Assembly: GCA_001414485.1 (NCBI GenBank)
Contig: LLEY01000073.1
Span: forward strand, 62,001-126,000
Length of the DNA stretch: 64,000 nucleotides
Direction: 5' to 3'
Origin: Calycina herbarum
Lineage: Eukaryota; Ascomycota; Leotiomycetes; Helotiales; Pezizellaceae
This document shows positions 25,142 to 35,146 of this stretch, piece after piece. Below the pieces are notes generated by a model, which was not told the origin of the DNA, searched no databases, and saw nothing but the letters and a program-made list of their open reading frames with translations. Positions within the stretch are counted from its first letter, which is position 1. Each line of letters opens with the position of its first letter. The position numbers and the translations under genes were made by a program.

Positions 25142-26241
25142 ATGCGACCTTTCCCAATATCCAAACGCTACGCGTCTACCACGATTATTGGCGACAAGCA
25201 GGGTTTCAGGGGCTTTTTTCCCGCAATCGTCAAAGAGATCCAAAAGACCAATGGGATCGTGATTGAGAAAGCAGCGCTTGACGGTCTGTGGATGCGTGCC
25301 CATCAGCACGATTTTGTGTCGAGTCGGCCCCGATGGTTCGCAGACTGCAAAGCCCGTCTTGGGAAATGCATCATGTTTGGCATACCCTTTCATGATGGAA
25401 AGCAACAACAACAGCAACAGCAGCCCCTTAGCCACTATCAATCATTTACTATACCGGGTCTCCTCATTAAAAGCTTGGCTCGTCAACTTGGGCCACAGTG
25501 GAAGTCGCTCGTCAGTGGCCATGAAGGTTTCCAAATAAAGGATATCCACCAAATGTCTTGTCCAAGGGTTAATTGGGGAGATCTGGATTCCATGGTATGT
25601 GCTTGTGCTTGTCTTCTTCCATCATGCGTATAAAAACTGACAGCCGCTGGTTCATAGGGTCATGTCAACAACGTTACTCACATTCGTTGGGCCGAGAGTG
25701 CGAGAATGGAATGGGTGCGCAGGTTTGCCCTCGCCCCTTCCGATTGTGAGCATAGCAAGCAGTGGAATGAGCTATGGACACCAAAAGGGCAGGGATTGAT
25801 TCTGAAGAGCATCAAGATGGATTACAAACTGGTTCGTCTATCGCAAACACTATAATACTACACAATGCTAATCTTAATCCACTCCAGCCGTTAACATATC
25901 CGGACACTGTCACCACTATCCATAAGCTGCGCTCTCTCCCCTCGCCAACAGATAACTCGTTCATGCTCGATGTCATGATCCTCTCGAACCGCCATCAACG
26001 GATAGCTGCGCGTGGCGAGGAAGAAATTGTAATGTACGACTATAAGAAATTGAGAAAGACCCAAATTGCGCCATTTATGATGGAAGCTTTTACCAAGACT
26101 TGGGCCGATCAGGAAGAGAAAAAGACGGACGCTGCCGTGAACGCTTTTCGTATGGAGCTACGCCTTATGGTGTTAGAAAAGCTGACTTGGGATCGCCAGG
26201 GAGCCGTGGAAGATTTTGGGGTGTCGAACAGTGAGGGTTAG
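25142..26241 (+). CDS. Hotdog-fold acyl thioesterase-like protein, probably mitochondrial
   Basis: Three exons, 25142-25594, 25658-25831 and 25888-26241, encode 326 aa. Intron 1 is 63 nt (GTATGT...CATAG, branch CTGAC) and intron 2 is 56 nt (GTTCGT...TCCAG, branch GCTAAT). The first splice rebuilds the motif DLDSMGHVNNVTHIRWAESAR (about 148-167), the catalytic-helix signature of 4-hydroxybenzoyl-CoA/acyl-ACP thioesterases. The second gives DYKLPLTYPD. Upstream, RWFADCKARLGKCIMFG (about 76-92) matches the conserved entry segment of this fungal family as I remember it. The N-terminus (MRPFPISKRYAS) is basic and serine-bearing like a mitochondrial presequence. A Gln7 run lies at about 99-105. The substrate is unknown. 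The strand is settled by the motif and the two in-frame splices; an opposite-strand ORF with a leucine run is only the complement of the Gln run. Confidence 0.85.
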
Positions 26242-27170
26242 ATGACGGTGGGCAGGAATCCAGCTGCACAGCATCCATATTTCGAGGACCACAGCGCACT
26301 CGTTAAATCCAGGGGCATCAACTCATTGGAGCAACAGGTGCGTCCAATACGCACTTGGTCTTGAACAGCATCCAACGTTCAAAATAAATTTGGGAAACAC
26401 CAGATATCCCGAATGGAACTTGTCATAGACTAGTCATAGACTAAATGGTATGTTAGAATATGACTAATCATTGCATAGAGGGACTCGAAGGACAACACTT
26501 GATTTCCGGAACTAGACGTGGACCTTTCAGACCTTCATTCTTGGTAAACAGCCCCTTCTGTATCGTTCCAGGTTCTTGGATAATTCTTGTCACAACGCGA
26601 AAGGCTTTAGGAGACTGAGAAACCAAACTTCTTGAATTCTTTAACCCATCTAGGACATCTTCACGATTGTCCTAGATGGTTTCACATGAATGCCTAGCAA
26701 TGTGTAAACGGAAAAACATACCTTAGCTCTCTTTCGTTGCAGTCTTCTGACTTCCTACCTTCTCATTCAGTTTTGGGACGTGCAGGTTCTTTGGGTTAGT
26801 TACTGGAGTTTTCAAAAAACTTCTCGAACTATATGTCTTTGGCCAGGGCGAACGTCGAGTTGGTAATAATAAGGTAATGGGCGAGTTGCCTAGTCTTCGG
26901 GGCTTTTGCTTCGTTGAACCAAGGTGTACTTGGTAATTTCATACCTTCTCTTGTTAACTCGTAAAAGAAAAGCAAAACACAATTGAAGCGGTAGTTCATT
27001 TTTCTCGTTGACCAAGTCCATAGCACAATTTAAAGCATCGGCGTGGTGTTCTAAGAGCTAGCCCAACGCACGGGAGCCATCACCTGGTTCGTATCTCATT
27101 GCAGTGTTCAATCCTCTTCTTTTGTATTACTCTACACACATTGGTCTCGTAGCTTTCCCATTCTTCTATC
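26242..27170. other. Intergenic region between convergent genes
   Basis: About 0.9 kb between the stop codons of the thioesterase (+) and oxidoreductase (-) genes. It presumably contains both 3' untranslated regions. No ORF, repeat or RNA gene can be supported. Confidence 0.55.
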
Positions 27171-28971
27171 TTACAACTTTGCCAACCTTCCACCCTCCGC
27201 ACAGAAAGCCTTACCCGCACTCTCCAGATTATTTCTCTTGCTCGTCTCAAATTTCCCTTTCAAGTCAACAGTTTGTAACTTCTCCAACCTTTCGGCTGTG
27301 AGTTTGAAAGGTTCTGGCAAGGCAGGGTACTTCGAGGCAAATGGAGAGGAGCTCTCGATTTTCAGCGAGTTCAAGATCATTGGTGTGATATGGGCCGTGG
27401 AGAGAAGGATTCGTGGCATCCCTGTGGTTTGTCAGTCTTGAACTTACGAGGAGGTAGAGGATATTTACCATGTCCCGTAAAGCCAGCAGCCACAAAATGG
27501 CCCTCTTTCTTGGGATGCTTACCAACGAATGGAAATGAGTCCGCGCTTGTTCCTTCCACTGCTTATGGTCAGTACCTTCTCCCAATTTTGTCAAAGAGCA
27601 AACTTACCTCCTATCCAGCATCCACCCTCTTTAACATCTCGAGCCAATCCATCCGGTTGCTCCTCCAATCCCACCACGCTCGAAGAAGCCCATGATTCAT
27701 AGTACTCGGGCACACCCCGGATATTACCACCAATATCATTACTATTGATCCACCTATCTGGGACGTGAACGAGAACCTTCTTAGCTCCACCAACTATGAT
27801 GGTGTTATCGGGTTCTGGTAGTTGCACGTGGTAATTCTGTACTTGTCAGTATCCATTTTCAAAGCTGGATATGGGAGAGAATACATACGTTCACGACACT
27901 ATCCCAGTGTTCAGCACCAGTGTGTCGCAATTTGAACCCCTCTTGGGGCTTGATCGCTGCTAGTGTTGCTATTGAGGGGGAAATGAGCTTTGCGAAGTCT
28001 GGGAGGAGATGGCCGGCCCAACAGTTTGTTGCGTGGACTAGTGCTTTGGTGCGGACGCTACCTCGACCTTCTGTTGTGACGGTGATCCAACCTGATGCGT
28101 CTCGATCTGAGACTTTGATTACGGGTGTGTTGGCGTGGAGATCGAGTTTCTTGGCTTCAAGCAGGATGTTAAGTAAAGCATGGACGAATTTGTATGGCCA
28201 ACTGACATTATGTTAGCTTCTGATATCTGGAAAAGTCTAGGTGGTGCACTCACATCTGACCAGCAGGATGGATAATGGCCCCGAGAGTACCCTTCATCTG
28301 GGTAAATTTCTCCGCCTCGGCGGCATCCTCGATGAGCTTACATTGCTCCACCACAGGTTCATCCGGATGGTCCTTCTTCATCGCCTCATAATTACTCTTC
28401 AATCTATCCCACGCCTCCTTGGACATAGCGGCATCAAAGGTTTCACCAAGTTTGAAGCATACCTCTTCCTCTATCCCCGTTGAGGAAGCCGAAGAGAGGA
28501 GTTCTGTGAAGGCGGGGAGATGAGCCATCTCATGCTTGATTAGTTCGATGGCGCCTTTTGCTCCGAATCTCTCTTTCCATGTGATGTAGCGGGAGTAGGC
28601 GTGGGGTCTTAGTTGGCCACCTTTCTTTATTAATTCTTGCAAATCCAGATGAGCAGTAGAGAACGCACCATTTCGACCAGTGGCACTTCCACAAATGTCT
28701 TGGGCTTCTAGCATGAGCATCCTGGGGGTAGTACCGACATCTTTTGTACACTTTCTTTTGTTAGTTATTTTGAATTTCGAGTTAGAGGAGCGGCGGGGGA
28801 AATAGTCACTTTGTAGAGAAAGTATGCGGTTGAGGCACCAGTGTAACCACTTCCTATGATTACTACATCTGTCTTGGTTGGTAGGGTTGGGGAAGACTGA
28901 TGGTTTTTGAGGGGTGAGTTTGCGGCTTCTATCCAGTAGGACTTTGTCCCGTTCTTGCCTGGAAGAACCAT
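27171..28971 (-). CDS. FAD-dependent oxidoreductase, DadA/D-amino-acid-oxidase superfamily
   Basis: Six exons encode 513 aa: 28971-28810, 28750-28254, 28201-27889, 27836-27608, 27558-27469 and 27421-27171. The introns are 59, 52, 52, 49 and 47 nt, all GT-AG, most with CTAAC or CTGAC branches, and every junction keeps frame. The N-terminal Rossmann motif is DVVIIGSGYTGASTAYFL (about 35-52, GxGxxG at 40-45). MLMLEAQD (about 65-72) supplies the ribose-binding Glu69, followed by ATGRNGAF (about 77-84). The C-terminal part has EGTSADSFPFVGKHP and AAGFTGHGMPRI, the second FAD-contact segment of DAO-family enzymes. The enzyme likely oxidises an amine or amino acid, but the substrate is unknown. There is no clear signal peptide. 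The transporter gene lies 760 bp upstream in the same orientation. Confidence 0.9.
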
Positions 28972-29730
28972 TTTGGAACCGTGATGAGTGCCTTATTCGA
29001 GGATGAGAGTACGATATGGAGTAGTTGTTCGGGTTCGATGTGAGAAAGGGCTAATCCATTCACAGCTGCTTCCTTGATGTTGATTGGTTTAAGTATTGTA
29101 ATTCACTTGTAATTGTTCAATGATATGTTATACGCCACGAGAATTTGAGGCAAGTAACCGGTATTCGGTGGTTTGGTGGTGAGGTAGACTAGTTTGTGTT
29201 CCCACTTTCCGTTACGTGTCTTTTGGTAAGACCATTTTGCCCACTTTTGTCCCACCTTTAGATAGCAAACCGTAAATAGGTGATCCCCAAGTTCATCATA
29301 AGCTAGAAGATGGGGAAGTGGAGTGAAATGGAGCGGTACCGGTATGCAGGTACGAGAGGTAGCGGTGCTCCGATATCTGATGACGAGATTAGATGGCGAT
29401 GGCTCATTTACACGTGTTTCTGGTTGCTTTGGACTAGGACGAGAGCAGTTCAACGGGGTCTATTTGACAGTACACGTATGTCCCCATATGAAGCTCCTTC
29501 TCCGTTTGCTTGTACATGAGATAAGAAATCTTGATAGGGGTTCGCTTAATTGGCCTATCTGTGGATAAGCCGGTGTTAACCTTGTAGATGGCAAATGCTA
29601 TCGCGATCTCACCCCACCTTTCTCAATCACCGTGTTCATTATCCGGATTCCTTCTTTTTTGATTCATCCGCTCAAGTTGATTCTATGAGTATAATTACTT
29701 CTTCTACTTTACAACTCTAACGAATTTACA
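28972..29730. promoter_or_regulatory. Region between oxidoreductase and transporter genes
   Basis: 759 bp upstream of the oxidoreductase ATG and downstream of the transporter stop, presumably the oxidoreductase promoter. The small ORFs here have no recognisable content, and no specific operator motif can be supported. Confidence 0.45.
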
Positions 29731-31346
29731 TCAAGTCACCGTTTTGTTCTGTTCCAACCCCTCAATGATCTCAGACTCTCCAGCATCCAAGTCCACACTG
29801 GAAGGAGCTTCTGGAACAAGCTTGATCAAATAAATCATACTTGGAATCGTAAGTGCCAACAATGCACAGTTGACATAGAACGGGTTTCTAGCATCCCCAC
29901 TAGCAAACGAGTTAATAGCATACGAAACAGCTTGACCAAGAGTCTCGAAAGCTCGGAATAAACCACCGGTTCGAGAAGAGGATTTCACATCTGTAGAAAA
30001 CGTGCCGAGAATCCAGTAGAGTGATAATTGGGTCAGGTAACCGGTGGTGAACATGAGGAGGTAAGGTAGATAAGCTTCAGCCCATTTGCTACTTGCTCTA
30101 TGGCGGGTGTGTAAGTTTTGGTCAGAATGAGGAAAGACTTAGGGAGCTTACAATCTATAGTCCAATGCAGATTTGGTAGTTCCGTATTTGCTGTACTCGA
30201 TTCCAACCCAGATGAAGCATGCGGTTTGCGGAATCACCCAACAGGCGAAAGAGATCCATGCACGACGTTTTTGGGACCATTGCTTCATGTCTAGGAGTTT
30301 GCCGAATGCCAAGACTAGTGGGATTGTGACGGTTGCTGTGGATTTGTGAGTAAGTTATTTCGAGGGATGAATAGGTAGACTTACGGGTTATGAGACTCGA
30401 AAGAGCTCGAGCTCTCACGGAGAAATGTAGAGTGAGATATGTGCCCATTGTTCCACCGTAAAAGAAGGAGTAGAAAGCTGGGATGAAAACGAGCCATGTC
30501 TTTGGACGTTGAGCATGTTTCCACAAGGCAATGAACTCGTGTTTCCAACTGCTTGTCTCGGAAGAAGGCACCTTAGTTCCATTACTACGTCTCACCAACC
30601 TCGTTGGTGAAAGTAGAAGGGCATAAATCATTCCTGTGGAAGCGAATCCTACAAAGATGAGATACGTTGACCAAGCAATGCCACCAGCCGAAGAGTCGGA
30701 GTAATTGGTTGAGAAGTTGATGGCTCCTCCAATGATACTTCCAGAATTTCTCATGGCTGACCAGATTCCCAAGTATAAACCTCTGTCGTTTTGATCGGGA
30801 TAGGAAAGCATAGCTGTTGTCTCTGCGACGTAGAGAAAACCACCAGTAATACCACCAACCACCTTGGCGAGCAAGAGATACCACTGAACCCCGAACTTCG
30901 CATTAACAAAGTACCCCGAAGGACCCAAAGGCATTCCAACAGCAGCAATAACGCAACTCCATCTGATGCCAAACTTATTGATCAACGGTCCTCCGAAAAG
31001 CGATATAAAACACCCGGCAGCGTAGTTGAGAGCATTTGCTAGATTGGCGAGATATGGGGTTTTGAGTCCACCTCCACCCAGGTTCGAGATCGCGTCTGAC
31101 ATGGCAGGTCCTACAAATGATAAGCTGTGTAAATGTTAGCTGAGTACTTTTATGTTGGAAAAGGGATTCATACGCTCCAAAGAGAACCATCTGGAAAAGC
31201 ACACTGCGAAAGGTTCTTGAAAACCATGATGCGCTTTGGAACGATCTGTCGGCTCCGACAATACTTTCCTCGACATAGGGAACATCAGAGGCAGGGCCAC
31301 CACCGACCTCAACCACCTTTTTCGTGTCCGTATTTTGAGATGCCAT
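29731..31346 (-). CDS. UNC93-like MFS transporter
   Basis: Four exons encode 487 aa: 31346-31174, 31124-30385, 30335-30152 and 30097-29731. The introns are 49, 49 and 54 nt; all are GT-AG and all junctions are in frame. The protein has an acidic cytosolic N-terminus of about 40 residues, then repeated hydrophobic segments consistent with about 11-12 membrane helices (for example LFGALSFVGPAM after splice 1, YAAGCFISLFGGPLI and WYLLLAKVVGGITGGFLYVAE). The segment GPAMSDAISNLGGGG near residue 65 and the YPDQNDRGLYLGIWSAMRNSGSIIGG stretch are typical of the fungal UNC93/DUF895 branch of the MFS. The substrate is unknown. It may work with the adjacent oxidoreductase, but this rests only on proximity and shared strand. 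Confidence 0.9.
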
Positions 31347-33569
31347 TTTGAAAGAAGCTTGGAATGTCCAAGTCGGAGGGTCATAAAAGACTGGAATGTA
31401 TCTATTTTATATCAATTATACTCGGTCTCCTATCTTATATCAAGACGAACGCCATGATGAAAGATGGGGGACGTGAGAGTGGATATTGCGATAAGCATCG
31501 AGTGAAGACGTTACTTCCCCAGAAGAATTCTGCCAATCGGATTTCGTGATTGTCCATGGAGATAGACAGAAGAAGCATCACTCCCTAATTATGATTCTGA
31601 TTCATCCGTTTTGGATGCTTATCAATGCAAGATGAAGCCAATGACAATGGGCGCCTTCTACTTGACCTGGACTTCAAACGTAGGTACGCACCGAAATCCT
31701 GGAGCTTATCAACGGTAAGCTAGAATACGATAGCTTATGTCCGCCCAGAAATTCAGGGGAGCGTGAGTGGGCTCGCTGGGGGGTCAGGGGAGTATGGGAG
31801 CTGGTAAATTACCTCTCCCGCCATCGCTTAATTGGGCTCGCTTGGTCCTTGGGGCACTTCAACACTTCAACGCCATTACTCCCAAATTGAACAACAGCCC
31901 TTCTAAGTATATTTGAAGAAAATACAAGCTTCCAATAGTTGAGATCAGGCCGAAACATCAATTAAAATTCACAGACAAATTATACAAATCTGCTAGATTA
32001 GAGGGAGACTTGCGCATCCCACTCTCCAAACACTTAAAGCCAAGCACTCACTTCGGAATCTTCAATGACTACCTTTTGGCCGATTGACTTCGCATATCAT
32101 AAATTTGAAACATTCTAGTGTATCCAAGGCGTTTAATTGAAAGAATCAAACTCACAAGTCCATAAGAATGAGTGATCTCAAAATTGTCTCATGAAGCCAG
32201 CAAATCATTAGAGGTTTAATCTCATTAACAAGTACAGTAAATACTACAAGATAAGGTGGTGAGTTTGCTTTAATTGTAGATAACTTAATTCTCTCAATTT
32301 ACACAAGTACCAAGAACCCCCGTGAACTCTTCTGTTGTCTCTGAATAGTAAATTATGCTGTATCGAATCGTCAAAACTACCAAGTGAACTTTGGATAACT
32401 ATCATTTGCTAATTTTTCAATTCATTCCAATTTATTCCAAGTCTATTAACCTACTTGATTCGAATAATTTCACAAAATTTGACAAATGACTGGATCCACG
32501 GTTTTGACTTGAAAGGGTACATACCACTTTGTCTCGGAATTATGTACTAAAGCCCAAGAGAGGAAAATGAGAGGAGAGTGGCTTTGCAATTGTGGTTGCA
32601 ATCACGACATAAATACAGCCGTACTTTCGAAGAGGTAAGAGTTGTGGTCTTTGCCTCTCAGTATAGCACCATCTATATCGGCTGATTTTCCTTGGAATCA
32701 AATTTGGTGTCGGAAAAATTTATTGGTCGAATAAGAACCTACTAGAGTAAAACTCCTAATTGGCCCTTAACATCATTCATTAGAAGAAAAGGCCTCATTA
32801 AGAATAGGTCCTGTATTTTGGCACGAATACCAACGACAGAAGCTTCGAAGTTAAGATGACTAATTTGACAAATGACAACCTCAAAGGTTTCGACAGCTTC
32901 CAATACAGTAATGCAGTAATGCACTTTTGAATTCTACTCTTCCGTTCTACTTCAACAATCAGCCAATCTCCTCCATAGAGTTCTCATCGGAGTAATTATT
33001 CGTGAGTTCTTCTGGTGTTTCATGCCTAAGTAAAGGTAGCACCGAAGACTTGGTGGTTTGGATGATCATCATGCCGAAGTTGACGAGCAGAGAAGGTCAC
33101 TTAAAGGAAAGAGAATGTTCCACTTTTTTCGAAACAACATCCACTTCATCAAATTGTATAAAATGACTCGGGAAAGTGACATTTCGTGAACTAAGTCAAG
33201 ATGAGTCTTATTCTCTAGATTCTTCGTCACTTGATCGATTATTCTTGTAAATTCTCCAGATTTTATAAGTAAACTTTTTTGTATCAATGATCGTTCCTGC
33301 ATACTCTGATTAACTTCAGCCACGATGCTAAAGAGACGAGAATTGATCGAGAAGGGCTTGAATTAGTTAAGTCCACTCATTCCCCAACCATATACTCCGC
33401 AGTCCTCCCGACCCCGCCAACCAGGACCATCCCTCTTTAAAATCTATTAAAAATCTCTTCAATACAACTCCACTTTAACTCCCCACCCCACAAAGCATTC
33501 ACCCTCAGCAGGAAATTTGTTCATATAGACAGATACTTCAAAGTCCCACAGCAAAAAACAATACAAAAT
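31347..33569. other. Gene-poor interval between transporter gene and tRNA gene
   Basis: 2.2 kb, moderately AT-rich. - strand ORFs of 60 and 84 codons (32742-32924, 33069-33323) have no recognisable domain and cannot be joined convincingly. No transposon ends or tandem repeats are evident. Confidence 0.5.
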
Positions 33570-33576
33570 GGCCGGC

Positions 33577-33587
33577 TGGCCCAATGG
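33577..33587 (+). promoter_or_regulatory. Pol III A box of the tRNA-Arg gene
   Basis: TGGCCCAATGG fits the internal A-box consensus (TRGYNNARNNGG type) in the D-arm. Confidence 0.75.
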
Positions 33588-33647
33588 CAAGGCGCTTGAC
33601 TACGACTTAGGGGTTTCTTCCTCCTTTGTGACATCAAGAGATTGCAG

Positions 33648-33699
33648 GTAATTATACGAAACTCAAATCTATCAAAGATCATAGCTAACTCTCGAAAAG
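33648..33699 (+). other. Putative spliceosomal-type intron in the tRNA T-arm
   Basis: 52 nt, GTAATT at the 5' side, CTAAC branch-like motif with its A 11 nt from the 3' AG, GT-AG ends. Length and signals match the mRNA introns of neighbouring genes (47-69 nt, CTAAC/CTGAC). Because G repeats at both edges, the borders could shift by one or two bases. No clear bulge-helix-bulge motif for the tRNA endonuclease is visible by eye. Confidence 0.55.
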
Positions 33700-33709
33700 G
33701 TTCGATCCC
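33699..33709 (+). promoter_or_regulatory. Pol III B box of the tRNA-Arg gene
   Basis: GGTTCGATCCC matches the B-box consensus exactly. It is left intact because the insert ends in G, restoring the GG at the junction. The A-to-B distance is stretched to about 120 bp by the two inserts. Confidence 0.75.
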
Positions 33710-33735
33710 TGCGTTGGTCAACAATTAAACAATTC

Positions 33736-33741
33736 TTTTTT
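33736..33741 (+). terminator. Pol III T6 terminator after tRNA-Arg
   Basis: TTTTTT 16 nt after the tRNA end, a sufficient RNA polymerase III stop in fungi. Confidence 0.7.
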
Positions 33742-34130
33742 GCCCCAACAGTGGTATGGATAGGCGTTATCCCTGAACGCACGGTCCAAGACTGTAAACG
33801 CCCTCATCTGAGATTGGATGGTTGGTGTTGTGTGAGTGCAGAGGGTGGAACGGTATGAAGTACCGCATAATAAAGAGGATGAATGATAGTATGATATCTT
33901 TCATATCGGGTGTCTCCCCCCCTCTTTTTTTTTCGCTCTGCTGGTCCTCCGGAGGCCACTGCCGTGGAGGCTTCGATCACTGAGCTCGGCCTTTTGAAAT
34001 GGTGGTGGTCGAGGTTCGAGGTTGGATGGTTCGAAGCAATCCTTTTCCCCCTTTTCCCCGCTGCCCCTTAACTCGCTGGCGCTCGCCGGGTCAAAGGGGG
34101 AAAAGGGTTCCGAACCTGCGGTGGGAGTTA
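33742..34130. other. Interval with an inverted repeat upstream of a tRNA fragment
   Basis: No gene can be supported. Arms at 34028-34053 and 34093-34116 are imperfect inverted repeats (GGTTCG...CCTTTTCCCCC against GGGGGAAAAGGG...CGAACC) that could form a GC-rich hairpin directly before the tRNA fragment. A pyrimidine-rich stretch lies at 33915-33932. Confidence 0.5.
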
Positions 34131-34160
34131 AGATTGCAGGTTCGACCCCTGCGTTGGTCA
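34131..34160 (+). pseudogene. Duplicated 3' end of tRNA-Arg
   Basis: Thirty bases repeat the tRNA-Arg 3' end (variable loop, T-arm, acceptor 3' strand) with one difference (GATCC to GACCC). They lack the T-arm insert. No matching 5' half is found upstream within 390 bp. A T6 run follows 17 nt later, as in the full gene, so the copied unit appears to include the terminator. Confidence 0.75.
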
Positions 34161-34177
34161 ATTCATTCAGTCGTTTC

Positions 34178-34183
34178 TTTTTT
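34178..34183 (+). terminator. T6 run after the tRNA fragment
   Basis: Same spacing and following bases (TTTTTTGCCC) as after the full tRNA-Arg gene, indicating duplication rather than chance. Confidence 0.5.
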
Positions 34184-35146
34184 GCCCTATCTAGGGCTTG
34201 ATGGGGGTGGTTGTTGAGGTTGGAAGAAAAGGGAAGAATTTTGACCTCGCTTAAAAATGAGCAACTTTTTTTTGGTGGGACAATTCAATTTTCTATCTAT
34301 CTAAGATCAAAAGTTGTTGAAGGGCTCTAGTTATTATCTAGGAGTATGCAATAAATAGAAAAAAAATTCATCCAGCCGTTCTCATACATATTCTCCATTT
34401 CGCGAACTTACATGCCGGTATGGTGAATCATTTAAAATGGAAAATCCACCTAATTCCCATTATATTAGTTGTATTGATCAATTTGGAAGATTCGTGCTCC
34501 TTGATTTTGTGAAGCATAATAATAAGAGAAGTGGGAATTGTTCCCGCGAACACATTCTTTCACTTCGATTGTACGGATCGGTCTAGGATATGTAACTGGA
34601 ATTGTAGGAGAGAATCTAGGGGAATTTGGTAACTTGGTTAATTCTTCTAAAAGCCATCGGTTAATAATGGTATTTATTCGAGATGGACTCGAGGAATCAG
34701 TAGAGTAATGCTCGCTTCTCTTGCAATCAATTTTCTTTCTTTGGACCTTTCGTATGACTTTATTATTCATTAAACAATGGCACGATCTCAATTGCATACT
34801 TGTGCTTACTACAACCGTTCTACTTCTTTGAACCTCTGTCTTGAGGGAATGTATAAAGCTACAATGCATTTAAAGGTTCTTTGTTGTGTGAGTAGAAGGT
34901 CCAAGCCCTTGAAAAAGGGAGTGCAACAAAGCCATTGACTTAAAAACAGTTATAAAGAATACCTCTTCTATGCTCAAAGACGATTGTATTCGTAGCTCAA
35001 AGGAGAAAGAAATCCTGTCTCGAAGAAAGGGGTTTATTTATGTTTACATAAGAGAAGGTCACTGACAGTTTTTAAAGAGGGCAAGAGAGAGAAAAACCTT
35101 ATCTAATAAGCATCACAACTATTTATCGACTAATTTCCAAACAATA
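34184..35146. other. Interval upstream of the amidoligase gene
   Basis: Nearly 1 kb. A - strand ORF of 134 codons (34465-34869) has no recognisable domain, signal peptide or repeat and may be fortuitous. The last 100 bases before 35147 probably contain the amidoligase promoter and leader (ATG preceded by CAAACAATA). Confidence 0.45.

Larger units (their letters stand above)
33570..33720 (+). tRNA. tRNA-Arg(ACG) with an anticodon-loop intron and a second intron-like insert in the T-arm
   Basis: The mature pieces are 33570-33605, 33633-33647 and 33700-33720, 72 nt in all. The acceptor stem GGCCGGC pairs with GTTGGTC (with G-U pairs) and the discriminator base is A720. The D-arm is GCC-CAATGGCAA-GGC. 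The anticodon stem is CTTGA/TCAAG, with anticodon ACG at 33602-33604. The variable loop is AGATT. The T-arm is GCAGG-TTCGATC-CCTGC. Intron 1 (33606-33632, 27 nt) is at the canonical 37/38 position. A second insert (33648-33699, 52 nt) interrupts the T-stem, begins GTAATT, has CTAAC at 33685-33689 and ends AAAAG, so it resembles a spliceosomal intron. A T6 pol III stop follows. Every stem is intact once both inserts are removed, which argues against simple decay, but expression is unproven. Confidence 0.8.

Noticed and set aside
25043..25441. - strand ORF of 132 codons with a leucine-rich signal-peptide-like start
   Set aside because: The leucine run is the complement of the Gln run in the thioesterase gene, whose + frame has the family motifs and two in-frame introns.
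32742..33323. Two neighbouring - strand ORFs that might be exons of one gene
   Set aside because: No splice pair joins them into a recognisable protein.
34465..34869. - strand ORF of 134 codons before the amidoligase gene
   Set aside because: No motif, low complexity in part, no supporting context; kept only as part of an interval note.
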